A stretch of 64,000 nucleotides of DNA from Aquatica leii (Eukaryota > Arthropoda > Insecta > Coleoptera > Lampyridae): assembly GCA_035610365.1 (NCBI GenBank), contig CM069434.1, positions 101,792,806 through 101,856,805 on the forward strand, written 5' to 3'. How positions within the stretch are numbered: the stretch's first letter is position 1; each line of letters begins with the position of its first letter. This document shows, in pieces, positions 23,130 to 34,153 of the stretch. The position numbers and the translations under genes are program-made. Below the pieces are notes generated by a model, which searched no databases, was not told where the DNA came from, and saw nothing but the letters and a program-made list of their open reading frames with translations.

Positions 23130-26100
23130 CAAAATGTATGTTTAATATTTGATTGATTTAATGCAAAGGTAAATAATATTTGTTTTGCATATTTAGTTTT
23201 TTTTATTACTTTATTCAACATTCACCTTATTTTGCACTATTAAAGTGTGTGATTGATCTTTATAACATTATCTATCTCATTATTTGTATGCATCTATAAA
23301 TACGTTAGCTTAGATGTAATTTATTTTTTGTGAGTCAGCAAAATACATAGAAGAAATGTGCAATCGTTGCAACAGTGAATTTATTAATACACGATTACAT
23401 TATTGAGCATTAATTTTTATTTTGGTGTAAACAAACTTATGGGAATGTGTAAAACAATCATTTTATAATTTTTTATTTATCTGGTTTACATGTTGCATTA
23501 AAAAAAAAGTAATAGAAGTTTTATTGTGACATTTTTTTGCTTGCGTTGATGCTATAATTTCTACTTAAAATACCAAGGTTAGTATCAAGTTTTGGTATAA
23601 TCGGAAATGCAAAAATAATATTTTGAAATAATAAAGCCTTAAGCCAACATTATCAAACTTAAAACACAAACATACTAATGTAATATAATTTACGATCAAT
23701 GAAATAATTTTGTAAATTGTGTATTAATCGCTTAATCTCGTTAACATAGATATACTTCAATTATAATATTGGTAATGGTCGAATGCGGAATACATTAATA
23801 TAAATAATTCCATATAGAGTTTGTTTGTGGAAACGTTTTATATCATTTTTGTGCAATAGCGGTAACATGCTTTGTGTAATGACGTTGGTTACCTATTTGA
23901 ATTAAAACTATTCGAAAAAGAGTAAACGTGTTATTTTGTAATTGTTATAGAAAAATTATGTAACATGTAGATAAAAAAAGGTTAAAATTGTGAGTCAAAA
24001 AATAAATGATAAAGTAAAATTATAAATCTTTGAGTTGCTATGATTTGTTACCTAACATTCAAGATATTTTGTTATGTGGGTATAATTTAACATTAAACAA
24101 GTAACACGAATAATTTATATAATATAAACGATTTAAAAATTAATGGGAAATGTTTTGCGATAATAAAGAAATATTTTTTTAAGGACAGTAAAGCAACACT
24201 TATTTCTTCCTGCTCAGGGCGTGAAAAATCTAACTTTTAGGAACTTAAAAATGACATTTCAGTTTATAAAAATATTTTTACTCTATAAAATGCAAAATAG
24301 TTTTTAATTAAATTTTTTTAATAGAAAAATTGTCTATTCGAGTTAACATTGTAGCAATTGAAGTAATGGATTGGTAATATTGAGCAAGAAAACTTTATAG
24401 TTTACTGTTACTTATGGTAGTATAAAAGTTTAAAACATATCGCAATTTTGTAATTTACGCTTAATTAAATTTAACGATTTTAAAAAAGCCCTGCGTTAGA
24501 AATTTTTATCAAAGTTGTACAAAACAAAGTTGTTTGCTAATGTATAACTTGAATACTAAGTTTATACTTAATGTAATTTGTGCAGAAGCATGTTTATCAA
24601 AACTTTTTGAATGACTAAATTTACTTTGAAAGTGTTGATTTAATATTTCTTGTTGTACATAATAATACTTTTGAATTTTATTGCCTAATTTTGTTTATTC
24701 AATTTTTTGAAGTTATACGTGCATGTATGTGTAATCAATGTTTTTTTTGTGAAAATACTTTGTTTAAATATTTTGAACTCTGAAATTAAATTTTTAAGGG
24801 AGAATTTGCACATAATGCATTAATTAAAATGTAAAAACCTTACTTATTTAGCTTTTGTTTTATACGCTTTTAGATGTCTATATTTATAATAAAATTTTTA
24901 GGTCGGTTCAAACAAGTCAAAACATTTTTACAGGTTTTGATACGTATGTTGTTGTTTAAAATTTTATTTTATTGATTAATACTTGGTCCTTTGTGACTCT
25001 TAAACGTTTGAAGTTAGTTTTATGCTTGGTCAGTCGAGTAATAATTTTGGCGAAAAACTGAAAGTAGACATGAACGATTCTTGATAATCCAATTATATTA
25101 TATAGCACTCATTAAATAAATAAAGAAAAAAAACATAGAAATACATAAAAACAGTAATATTTAGATGTAATTTATGTACGTAAACACTATCATCTATTTT
25201 TATAATCTGGTGTTCAGATTAGTATTTCTGCTGAAAAACATCTTACCGGGTTGTAAAAATAAAATCCATCGTCGCGTATTAAACAAAACATGTAAATAAA
25301 CATATTTTACGTAATTTTACTTAAATATAGATTTTCTTTCAAACCAACGTTTCTAGAAACCTCATTTTGTTTTGTGTTATATATTCGGAATACCGTTCTA
25401 TCGAATAATCAATGTAGTAAGTAGCTTCAATAAATCAATGGGAATGGTTTCATTCGAGTATTTCCAAAATAATTTACATAATAGATATACAAATTCAATT
25501 GTCTAAAAGCACATGTGCTTTATTCTTTGTTTAATTTCAGTTTAAACAATCCCCAGAACAAAGCTTACAAGTTTACTTAACGTAATTAGATTATACATGT
25601 TCTTCTCAATAAATAAACATTAAAATGTGAAATGCGGTTTGTGATTATTCGATTTTCATCGAAAACGGAGCCTTAGAATGTAATTTTGTAGAGATTAGAC
25701 CATTGAAACGGAAAATTAAACAACGTTGTTTAGCTTGCTTTACTTTGTTTTATAAAAACTAAAATTGAAGCGTGGTGTTTAATCATTTTATTATTTTTAT
25801 GTCTAAGAAAATATTATTAATAATAAAATAATGCAAAACCTATACATATTAGACATAAACTTTATATAAAACAAAAATAAAAGATTTTATAACTAGCAGT
25901 TATTTGGAAATAACTATTTTACTATTTTTAATAATAATTTTTACTATCGCAACTAAAATTTTTATCAGTCTTTTGTGGATAAAAAATATTTTATGACATA
26001 CAAAAATTAAAACTGTACCTAACATTTTGTAACAGTTAATTTATGGGAAATTGGCGTCCAGGGGCTGTGTGTACAAACAAATTCAAAAATTTTAATGTGA

Positions 26101-26650
26101 TCTCTTAGTCTATAAAATTGGAATCGTACTAATCAAAAAGTTTTGGTTTTATTCTCAGCTTGATAAAAGATATATAATTATGTTTATGTTTTATTTATAA
26201 TCTCACTTTTTTGAGAACGTAAAATGCTTGTAGCTGAAATAATTTATTTTACACAAAGTACTTACATATTTTTAAATAATAAGCAAATTTACTCCTTGAA
26301 AATAAAGAGTAAAGTAAGTTTTTTCTTTAGTAACAAAAGCATAGACAACGAAATATCACATTGTGCCTATTTAATTGTATGAAATAATTAATAAAATAAA
26401 ATAGTCTTGAACTAAAAGCATAACCAAAAGCCATTTTTTTCACTACGTGTAGTTATATAGTCATACTCCGCTAGTAGATAAATAATGGTATTTACAAATT
26501 TTGGTAAACAGAAATTATAAAGAAATAGGTAAGCACAAAAAACTTGACATAACAATTAGTAAACTCTTTAATTAGTAACAAGAATACAAAAACATCTAAC
26601 TGTACAAAAAAGAAAATTGTTGACATTAAAATTTTGCATAAATAGTTATT
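23130..26650. other. Gene-free AT-rich DNA
   Basis: About 3.5 kb with no open frame long enough to list, no motif and no repeat terminus recognised. It could be intergenic or intronic DNA; nothing distinguishes the two. Confidence 0.5.
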
Positions 26651-26659
26651 TTTTCTTTT

Positions 26660-27200
26660 TATGTTGACTGTAACCTTTTCTAATGAGAAACTGACAATAA
26701 TCTCCCATCACGAAGGGATCCTGCCCTCTCTGATATACTTAATCCATTTATGAAATACTTAGATGGAATATTTTTTCCTATTCATCACCCATCTTTTCTA
26801 AACTAGCAGGAAAGAAATCTAAATTAGCCACAATGTCTTGATAATTTTTTCTCTTCAGAAAATGTTTGCAAAAATTTTTAAAAGAAGTTTATGCTGCTAG
26901 ATCTTAACCATTTATGATACGTTGGTGGACCAGCAAATATTCCTTGGCAAACTTTGGCATCAGGAAACTTTAGAAACTATTTCCTTCAGCGTTTTAAACA
27001 GTTGTCTTTACTTCCTAGTGCTTTAACAAACAGTTTATTCAATCCTAATTTAATGTGTAAAGGGAGTATAATTTTATTTTAATTTAGAAAAAATGTTGGT
27101 TTGTGGGTACTATTATTTTGTGTGGTAACGTTACTAAACTGCTGGATTATCCCACAGACACAAAAAACAACAATATTTGGTAAACTTTTTATGCAGTACA
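26660..27200 (-). pseudogene. Relic of a multicopy uncharacterised insect protein
   Basis: The minus strand shows, in order: FCVCGIIQQ, IILPLHIKLGLNKLFVKALG, KFPDAKVCQGIFAGPPTYHKW, DIVANLDFFPASLEKMGDE-stop, then SERAGSLRDGRLLSVSH. I recognise the series LPPLHIKLGLMKNFVKA, KFP...K-GIFVGPQI, LDFFP-NLG-VSDEHGERFHQ and ERYQGRWD..MMADYCW from a protein that is highly repeated in aphid, ant and beetle genomes. It has no assigned function and is probably carried by mobile DNA. Several stops and frame changes show that this copy is dead. The match is from memory of the motif order, not from a search. Confidence 0.5.
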
Positions 27201-27387
27201 AGTAATAAGGAAATAACCTTAAAGTCACCACAGACTTGCTACAGATAATTTGAATATTAAATTAGATTTAACCTAATTGACATACTGGCATACGTTTTTT
27301 TTTTGTGATTGTCAAATGAGCAATTGGAAATGGGGATTTTGAGTAACCGTTATAAAGTAAAACGGTTGTGTGACAGTAACAGAAATC

Positions 27388-27398
27388 TCTTTCAACTT
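27388..27398. repeat. Target-site duplication, left copy
   Basis: TCTTTCAACTT, repeated exactly at 28065-28075, directly flanking the palindromic element. Confidence 0.8.
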
Positions 27399-27489
27399 GT
27401 AATAGCGAAGGCTTCCACGGCCGGAATCTGTACTAACATTAGAATGTCTTCCGGGTTTGGACCGTGTCATTGTTGTTGCAACCGAAGCT

Positions 27490-27530
27490 GCCAACGTTCC
27501 GCCTACTTTCGTAAGGGGCTTCATCAGGGC
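27490..27530 (-). ncRNA. Hammerhead-ribozyme-like motif, left arm (one core change)
   Basis: Minus strand: GCC, CTGATGA, AGCC.. helix II closing with AGGC, then GGAA instead of GAAA, CGTT, GGC. It is the arm partner of 27964-28004. The GAAA change, together with a mismatch in helix II, predicts loss of activity. Confidence 0.55.
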
Positions 27531-27562
27531 GTGAGATAAATCGCAAAACTCGAACAAGCAAT

Positions 27563-27739
27563 CGAAACCTAACTAAGAACTTTTCAAGAGTTAGGTTATC
27601 CACTTGTGAAACAAGCCATAGTCTAAACTCTGCGAAGGTAAGAAAGAAAACGATAACTTGAAAAAGCAAACGAAAATCTAACAAAGAACCACTACAGAGT
27701 TAGGTAATCAACTTGTGAACAAAGCCAGATTCTAAACTC
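27563..27739. repeat. Partial tandem duplication within the left arm
   Basis: Unit 1 (27563-27669) and unit 2 (27671-27739, incomplete) share CGAAA.CTAAC.AAGAAC, AGAGTTAGGT.ATC.ACTTG, and TCTAAACTC. The same duplication is mirrored in the right arm (27753 to about 27930). The unit length is about 108 bp. Confidence 0.65.
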
Positions 27740-27963
27740 CTTAGAACTTCTACGGAGTTTAGAATCTGGCTAGGTTCACAAGTTGATTACCTAACTCGGT
27801 AGTGGTTCTTTGTTAGATTTTCGTTTGCTTTTTCAAGTTACCGTTTTCTTTCTTACCTTTTCAGAGTTTAGATTATGGCTTGTTTTACAAGTGGATAACC
27901 TAACTCTTGAAAAGTTCTTAGTTAGATTTTGATTGCTTGTTTGAGTTTTGCGATTTATCTCAC

Positions 27964-28004
27964 GCCCTGATGAAGCCCCTTACGAAAGTGGGCGAAACGT
28001 TGGC
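27964..28004 (+). ncRNA. Hammerhead ribozyme motif with intact core
   Basis: In order: GCC (helix I, 27964-27966), CTGATGA (27967-27973), helix II GCCC with a loop and GGGC (27975 to 27993), GAAA (27994-27997), CGT completing a minimal ACGT helix III, T (position 17, 28001), then GGC (helix I partner, 28002-28004). This satisfies the type I hammerhead consensus CUGANGA / GAAA / NUH, and predicts cleavage after 28001. The loop-less helix III is the form described for Penelope-like elements, which are thought to work best as dimers. This is seen directly in the sequence; activity is inferred. Confidence 0.7.
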
Positions 28005-28064
28005 AGCTTCGGTTGCAACAACAATGACACAGTCCAAACCCGGAAGACATTATAATGTTAGTAT

Positions 28065-28075
28065 TCTTTCAACTT
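28065..28075. repeat. Target-site duplication, right copy
   Basis: Exact copy of 27388-27398. Confidence 0.8.
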
Positions 28076-28539
28076 TATAAAAAGAACTTAATTTTTTGTG
28101 ACCTTTTTTAACTCAGAAATTCTTTTGGTGGAGTGTAAAAGATTCTATTGTTTTAATCAAGATCCCAAAATTTGTGACTTTTCTTTGAGTAATGAGATGT
28201 GGTTTTTTTAGGAGTATACGTCAGATCACTTAAAATGACACATTAAAACATTGTTTACATCTTCTTTTTATCCGTGACAAATTTGCAAAAAAAATGTTAT
28301 CGTATTAGAGTTGGAAGCTCACCATCAGTTCTTGTCACGGTTTGCTTACAGATGGAATATCTGGATAAATTACTTTGTGTTTATTTTTTTCAAGAAACCT
28401 ATCAATTTTTACATAACCGAAATTATAGTCCGTCGGTTTTTGTGACCTTAGAAGAGTTTGTGTTTTTGTTCCGCTGTGTTAGTTTTATAATAACACACAA
28501 AATACAGCACATAGTAGTATCTATTTTTAATTTTTAAGC

Positions 28540-29195
28540 CAAAATATTGTTCATAACGCATTTGAATTAATTCACTTGGACATTTGGTTTGCCGGTCTTG
28601 TGGAATTACGTATTGATATATTTCATTTAATCGCGAATCTTTGTTTTCGCTTTGAATAGGTCGCCCAACAGACTGATTAACAAGTTTTGAATTCGTTTAA
28701 AGAATGGAACAGGAAATTTTTTTTCGAAAAGCAACAACCAGTATGGAATAAACAGTTTACTTGCCAAGCATTTTGTATAGACATACCTAAACAATATGCA
28801 AATAAACAGAAGTATCACTTTCTTTTTTGATTTCCTGTTATAATAAAGACATATTTTGGTCGCTTCTATCGACCCTACTCATATTTGAGTTATATACTTT
28901 TATCATACAAGGTTGAGGAACTAAAATGCTTTTGTTTTCTTGCTTTTAATACCGCTTTACTATTTTTATATGATTTACACTAACAGGATTTGATATTAGC
29001 AAAACCACGCTGTTATCATTTGAACTAAAGAGAGACAGTTATTTATATTCATTAGATATCTAGTCATGGGTACCTTTCGGGCATTTTTTGAGTTTTCCTG
29101 ATGACTTTAGTAGATTCTTTAGAAATTTGTTTGAGCGAACGGTTTCGGTACCCGAATATTGTTTCAAATAAATGTGGAAGTCATTTCCATGCCAA
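28540..29195 (-). pseudogene. piggyBac-like transposase relic, C-terminal half
   Basis: Minus-strand frames give, from high to low coordinate: FHIYLKQYSGTETVRSNKF (piggyBac GT-VRxNR), CPKGTHD, NSVVLLISNPVSV, KIVKRYxKQENKSILVPQPC, MIKVYNSNM, SRVDRSDQNMSLL (hallmark MGGVDRxDQ-x-SLY), then NEIYQYVIPQDRQTKCP. This is the conserved series in the second half of piggyBac-derived transposases. It continues the reading seen at 31240-32080, from which it is separated by a LINE. The VDR..DQ block is intact, but stops and frameshifts are frequent. I could not find TTAA termini. Confidence 0.7.
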
Positions 29196-29199
29196 CGCG

Positions 29200-31240
29200 T
29201 CAGAACTTAATCTACTTTCTTCTTCTTCACGTGCCATCTCCGCGACGGAGGTTGGCAATTATCATAATTATTTTAATTTTGGAAGTGACTGTTTTAAATA
29301 GTTTACTTGATGAGCATCCATGCCATTCTCTCAGATTTCGCAGCTATGAAATCCTCCTCCTACCTACGCTTCTCTTAACGTGAATTTTATCTTGCATAAT
29401 TAATTGTAATCTGGTGTATTTATCTCGGCGTGTAATATGTCATAGATATTGTAGTTTTCTTATTTTAATTGTTTCTATGATCTTATTTGTTTTGTTTAGT
29501 CTTTTCAGAACTTTGTCGTTTGTGACGTGGTCTGTCCATGATATTTTCAAGATTCTTCTATATACCCACATTTGGAAGGTCTCCAGTTTTTTACAAGTTG
29601 TTTTATTTATGGTTCAAGCCTCCATCCTATAAAGCAACACAGAGAATATGCAGCATTTAGCCAGCGGCATTCTCAAGTTGAGTTTTAAATCTCTTGTGCA
29701 AAGTACCTTTCTTGGTTTGTTAAAATTTGTTCTTGCCTTTTCGATTCGTATTTTAATTTCTATTGTGCAGTTATGTGTGGAATTAATCATTGTACCCATA
29801 TATGTGTAGTTTTCGACTTGTTCGATGATGTTACCGTTAACTATCAGTCTTTTAATGTCTCCTTGTACTTTGGATATTCTCATGCGTTTTGTCATCTTAT
29901 TATTCATTGTTAGCCCATATTCTTGATTACACTCCACTATTTTGTCCATCAGTTTTTGCAGGTTCTGGATGTTTTTCGCTATTATATCTGATCTGATATT
30001 AATAATCGGTGTCCCAATAATTTTTATTCTAGCCGTCTCACCTTCAAGCGCTTTTTTCAGAATTTCTTCAGAGTATGCGTTAAAAGGCAGTGGTGATAAA
30101 AAGCATCCTTGTCTGACTCCTCGTTTGATCTCAAATGTATCTGATAATTGTTTGTCAATACGGATTTTTGCTTTTTGTTTGTAATATAGGTTTGATATTA
30201 TTCTGTCATTGTAGTCTATATGTTTGGATATAAGGACGTTCAGTAGTTGGTCATGGCGGACTTTGTCAAATGCTTTGTTAGAGTGGATGAAGCACTCGTA
30301 TATATCTTGATTGACGTCCAAAGCTTTTTGAACTAATACATTGAATGAGAAAAAAGCCTTACAGGTACCCAGGCTTTTGCAAAAATCCAAATTGCGTTTC
30401 ATCTATATCCACGTCTTAATTTTTGATAAATTCTGTTGTGAATGATTTTCAGGAGCAGTTTTAACGTATGGAACATCAAGCTAATAGTGCGGTGATTACT
30501 ACATTCTTCAGTATTCGTTCGTTTAGGGAGACATACGAAGACCGAGGTCTACCATTCTTTGGGTATATCACCTGTTTAGTATATTTGATTAAAATGTTTC
30601 AACTCTACGATTTTGAATATGTCGGCAGGTAGTTTATCCAATCCAGGACTTTTTCCATTTTTTGTTGTTTTTAGAGCGTGTACAATTTTTTTCTTTTATA
30701 ATGTCTGATCCCATTTCCTCTGGTACATACGGTATATGTTCTATTTCACCTCTTTCTTCTCCAAAAAGCTCTTCAGTATATTCTTTCCATTGTTGAACTC
30801 TTTTCTATTAGATTGATTTTTTCGTTGTAAACTTGTCATTTCTTTGACCTTTTTAAGTAAATTAAGTCGTATTTGTTTTGAAATTCCTCCATCTCTTTGC
30901 ATATTTCTTTGATGTATTTTTTTGGCTTCTCTTATCTTTTGTTTGATTACACAATTGATTTTTCTGTATCTAGTAACATCCTGATTCTTCAGTTTTCTTT
31001 GATGTTCCATCATGTTCAGTATTTCGTCCGTTATCCGTTTATCTTTTTTCTTTGCGGGATCCTTTAGTATTTCTTTAAAAGGCTCTATTTATTGTGTCCA
31101 GGTTTTTCTTGATAATCCTTTATAATTTTTTGGGATCTTTGAGTTTTCTTGTCTCTATTCTAGGGGTTTTCTTATATTTCTTCATATTTTCGAGTTTAAG
31201 TGTGACATTTGCAATTAAGGGGTTGTGGTTGTGGTCTACA
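29200..31240 (-). pseudogene. LINE polyprotein relic (endonuclease end plus reverse transcriptase) inserted in piggyBac relic
   Basis: On the minus strand the element starts in the final endonuclease segment (DHNHNPLIANVTLKL) and continues through a basic linker (RKLKNQDVTRYRKIN) into the reverse transcriptase (LVQKALDVNQDIYECFIHSN, AFDKVRHDQLLNVL, KRGVRQGCFLSPLPFNAYSE). The expected active-site box (IRYADDTVII) is missing: the frame goes from NIRS straight to DIIAKNIQ. A C-terminal part follows (VENYTYMGTMIN, IRIEKARTNFNK, VLLYRMEA, then WVYRRILKISWTDHVTN and RRRISWLRNLREWHGCS in the continuing frame down to about 29225). It is a LINE family very common in insects and often mis-annotated as craniofacial development protein 2-like. 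The 5' truncation falls inside the endonuclease. The clade (RTE-like or I-like) is uncertain. Confidence 0.8.
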
Positions 31241-32080
31241 TAAGAGAGGACAAATCCAGGGCCTGAACCAACTTTTTTGAACTTTGGTAAAATATTTGTG
31301 GAAGCGTCTTGATAGGGCTCAAACCAATTTATATAACCATTTGTTGATACCCAAACGTTGTAGCTTGTGGCGACCAAAATCGTGTACCATGGTTCTCAAA
31401 TTTAGGTGCATATCTTATAAAATTTTAGTTTAATAAAGTCAACAAAGGACGGCCCTAGCAAATTTATTATTAAGAACCAAATTACCGTTGTCTGCCATAG
31501 GAAAAACACTTGTCTCTAGGAAATGCATCTGAGATAAGAATGTTTTTTACATCTTTGTCTTTTTCTCAAAACGTTTCACGGCTGTGATAATTCCAGCAAC
31601 ACTTCATTTCTCGGATTGTAACCGGTTTGTCACTTTTATTTTTTATAACTGCATAACGATTAGCTTCTTAAATGCTAAATCAAAAACGTTGTCATCAAAA
31701 AATTAAAAAAAAGGTTGCTGAACTTTTTTTTTGTTTTCTAAATCAGCTTGATTTGAATCAAAGTTATTTTCATATGAAATGTGACTGTTAGTCCAATTGT
31801 AAAATTTTTTGAACATGTTTTGATTTTTTGGAAATAAGTGGAGCCAGAGGAATATTGTCATCTTTAGAATCAGAATTTTGAAGGGGTATTTCGGCTGGAG
31901 CTTTTAGATGTGTAGCGATTAAGTTATCACAGGACTTTACATATTCCTGACCTGAATCCTTATCGGTTTGAAGGTTGTCGTTGAGCAGTTACATAACTAT
32001 ATTTGCTGAAAGATGTAGGAAACCATCCTCTTTAAGCATTGCTAATACCTCAAGCAACGAAAATCTTCTAAAAGAAAAAT
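31240..32080 (-). pseudogene. piggyBac-like transposase relic, N-terminal half
   Basis: Minus strand from high to low coordinate: LEVLAMLKEDGFLHLSANIV, LLNDNLQTDKDSGQEY, IATHLKAPAEIPLQ, DDNIPLAPLI, KWTNSHISYENNF (the N-terminal acidic part and the start of the transposase), then a decayed middle with MVHDFGRH (usual MVPYFGRH). It ends with NVWVSTNGYINWFEPYQDAS and LPKFKKVGSGPGFVLSYVD. The FEPYQ and GxGP-VLSYVD blocks are characteristic of piggyBac-derived transposases. The LINE starts exactly after VLSYVD, and the frame resumes at FHIY near 29190. Numerous stops make it non-functional. Confidence 0.75.
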
Positions 32081-32089
32081 AACGGTTAT

Positions 32090-33140
32090 TTTAGATTGTA
32101 TGATAACTTTTACATACTAATAATAGTTCCTGTGTAAATTGGCAATTTTTTTCCAAAAGATCAGTTTTAATCTCAAGTAAAACGAGGGTTTTAGAATTCT
32201 TTAATAAAAAAAACAAGTTGAATATAACATTTTATTGCTCGAACAAAAACTACTAAGTTCACAAAGTCTCAAAATTTGTAACAATTAAGAACAATAAAAT
32301 AATATTATGTATAATTTGTATACAGTTGTCAACAACCAGCATGCATTATGAACGTTATGAATAAATATATTGCTATTTTGAAGCATAAACATAAAATTAA
32401 AGTTAAAATTGAATGGTTATTTAAAGTTTGTTCTGTAATTGACTCACCTAGCAAATCTAACGCCATATTCAGCCATTTTGAAGGACCTTTTGAACTACTT
32501 AAAAAAAAAACAGACAACGCTAGGCAAACAACACTAAGCAGTTACGGTAAATACGGTTTTTCTAAAAGCTATTTATGAGGGGCAGATCTGAATTTGGCAT
32601 TGGTGGCGTGCGCACTTTTGTGTAAATACAGCGTCCTATTATTAGGACGCCAGGATCATCTGAGTTAAACGGTTCTTTTGCAATTTTGTAACATATAGTA
32701 ATCCACAAACATAACAAAAACTATCTAGAGAATTTTTAATTTTTGCACGGTTTTTCTTTATTGAAAATTACACATAAGACAACTTGTGAAACATTGCTTC
32801 AAACTTTTTTTTAACTAAGTGACGGTTTAGTGATATTTTATTTGTTTCTTACCATGCCGCGGCTGCAATTTTTATATCTGCACGTATCGATTCCAGAAGT
32901 TTCCATTTTAGTAAGACTTCTCCTAGATTTAGAGTTCCTTAGCGAAGCAGGTAGTAATAATTGATATTTTAGTAATATACCTCCGACATTTTTGAGGAGT
33001 GCAAGCTTGTTTTCGTCGATTTAGATTAACCATCACCGACGTTGAATACGAACATTTTCTAAGGCTACTCGTTTGGTTTAAGTCAACGTAAGCAATAAAA
33101 ACTCAAATTTGAAATAAATGAAAAAGGATAAATGCTTTTA
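32090..33140. other. Mostly gene-free DNA with one short palindrome
   Basis: Overlapping open frames at 32329-32578 on both strands have no recognised motif. A perfect 8-bp-arm hairpin GCGTCCTA-TTAT-TAGGACGC lies at 32631-32650. Confidence 0.4.
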
Positions 33141-33149
33141 TTCACACTC

Positions 33150-33270
33150 AGTTAGTAACGTACAGTTTTCCGAACCTCTTAAAGGTTGGTAAGTGAGCGG
33201 TTTCCATGGTTAAAAAAAACGAGTATGTAATGAAACCTCACTGTCAGTAATGTACACTTTCCGAACCTGT
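33150..33270. repeat. Short direct repeats
   Basis: AGTTAGTAACGTACAGTTTT-CCGAACCT and TGTCAGTAATGTACACTTT-CCGAACCT are about 90 bp apart in the same orientation. They may be ends of an old small insertion. Confidence 0.4.
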
Positions 33271-33484
33271 AATTTGTGTGTGTTTTGTTTTAACTAATTT
33301 GATAAAATGACAATCATAAATTAAATACGTATATGTCAATTGTGAAGTGCCTACTATGTGTTGATATTTTACTGAAATAAACGATAATATTTTGGAAGTA
33401 GGTTTTCATTCATTTTTTATTAGTTTTATGTTATTTATTTTATTTAATGGCTGATTGTGAATAAAATTGTATACAAACCTTGGC

Positions 33485-33572
33485 AAAAGTGTTCCATTTG
33501 TCTCGAGAACTAGTTCACCTCGAGGCTATGCCTCTCGGTAAACTATAGTTCTCTCGACAGAAATGGAATACT
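33485..33572. repeat. Foldback (hairpin) sequence
   Basis: The left arm AAAAGTGTTCCATTTGTCTC continues with GAGAACTAGTT. It is mirrored by the right arm AACTATAGTTCTCTCGACAG, then AAATGGAATACTTTC. The centre is CGAGGC-TAT-GCCTC. It may be the palindromic head of a small transposon family; a comparable hairpin is at 63541-63661. Confidence 0.55.
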
Positions 33573-33979
33573 TTCCGCCTCGGTATGTTATCTACTATTA
33601 CAGACACTAAAAATAGCTGAAGGTTTAATATACTGAATAAATAATAAGTTTAAGGCGTAAATTAAAGAATGCAGATAAATACGTAACACAGTTGTAAAGT
33701 TAATACAGTTAATAATGATAAAGGCGTGAGGTAGTAAACATTTGTAATAAAATTCAGGATTGTACTGGTTTTTCAACGGCACTGCCACCGATAAAAATTT
33801 GGAATTGACAGTATTCGATGATAGGGGTTTGTATTTTTACTTTGGATGTCGCTAAATCGTAAGTAATTCTTATTTTACGTTTAAATTTCATTGTTGGTTA
33901 TTCCTTTTACGTTTTAGCATCTTTAGAGCCTGAAATAAGTTCATATATAGTTATTTACAATGTGTGCTAATAATATTAA

Positions 33980-33995
33980 CCCTTTAATGCGCGAT
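33980..33995 (+). repeat. piggyBac left terminal inverted repeat
   Basis: CCCTTTAATGCGCGAT; two mismatches to the right end. Confidence 0.8.
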
Positions 33996-34153
33996 TTTTT
34001 CTATAACTTCAGAAAAAATATAAACGGATGCGTAAGAGCTCATATAAGCACTGAAAAATAATAAAAAAATTCTAACAGTTTTTCAAATCAACTTTTTTTA
34101 TTAATAATGAGTCGTATCAAATGTGTTACAAAGCGCATAACTTATGAGGAAAA

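Larger units (their letters stand above)
27399..28064. mobile_element. Palindromic Penelope-like or retrozyme-like insertion
   Basis: A 666-bp insertion flanked by an 11-bp direct repeat. It begins GTAATAGCGAAGGCTTCCAC. It is a giant palindrome: arms 27430-27739 and 27753-28062 are inverted copies around a 13-nt centre. The first about 30 bp have no counterpart on the right. Each arm contains a hammerhead-ribozyme-like motif and a partly duplicated block of about 108 bp. There is no coding region. Penelope-like elements are known for inverted, truncated terminal repeats, variable target duplications of roughly this size, and hammerhead motifs, so this is the best fit. A retrozyme-like non-autonomous element is the alternative. 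Confidence 0.7.

Noticed and set aside
27309-27684. Open frames of 76-81 residues on both strands across the palindrome arm
   Set aside because: They lie in the non-coding repeat with hammerhead motifs and are artefacts of its higher GC content.
32329-32578. Overlapping open frames on both strands (62 and 76 residues)
   Set aside because: No recognisable motif; composition typical of AT-rich chance frames.
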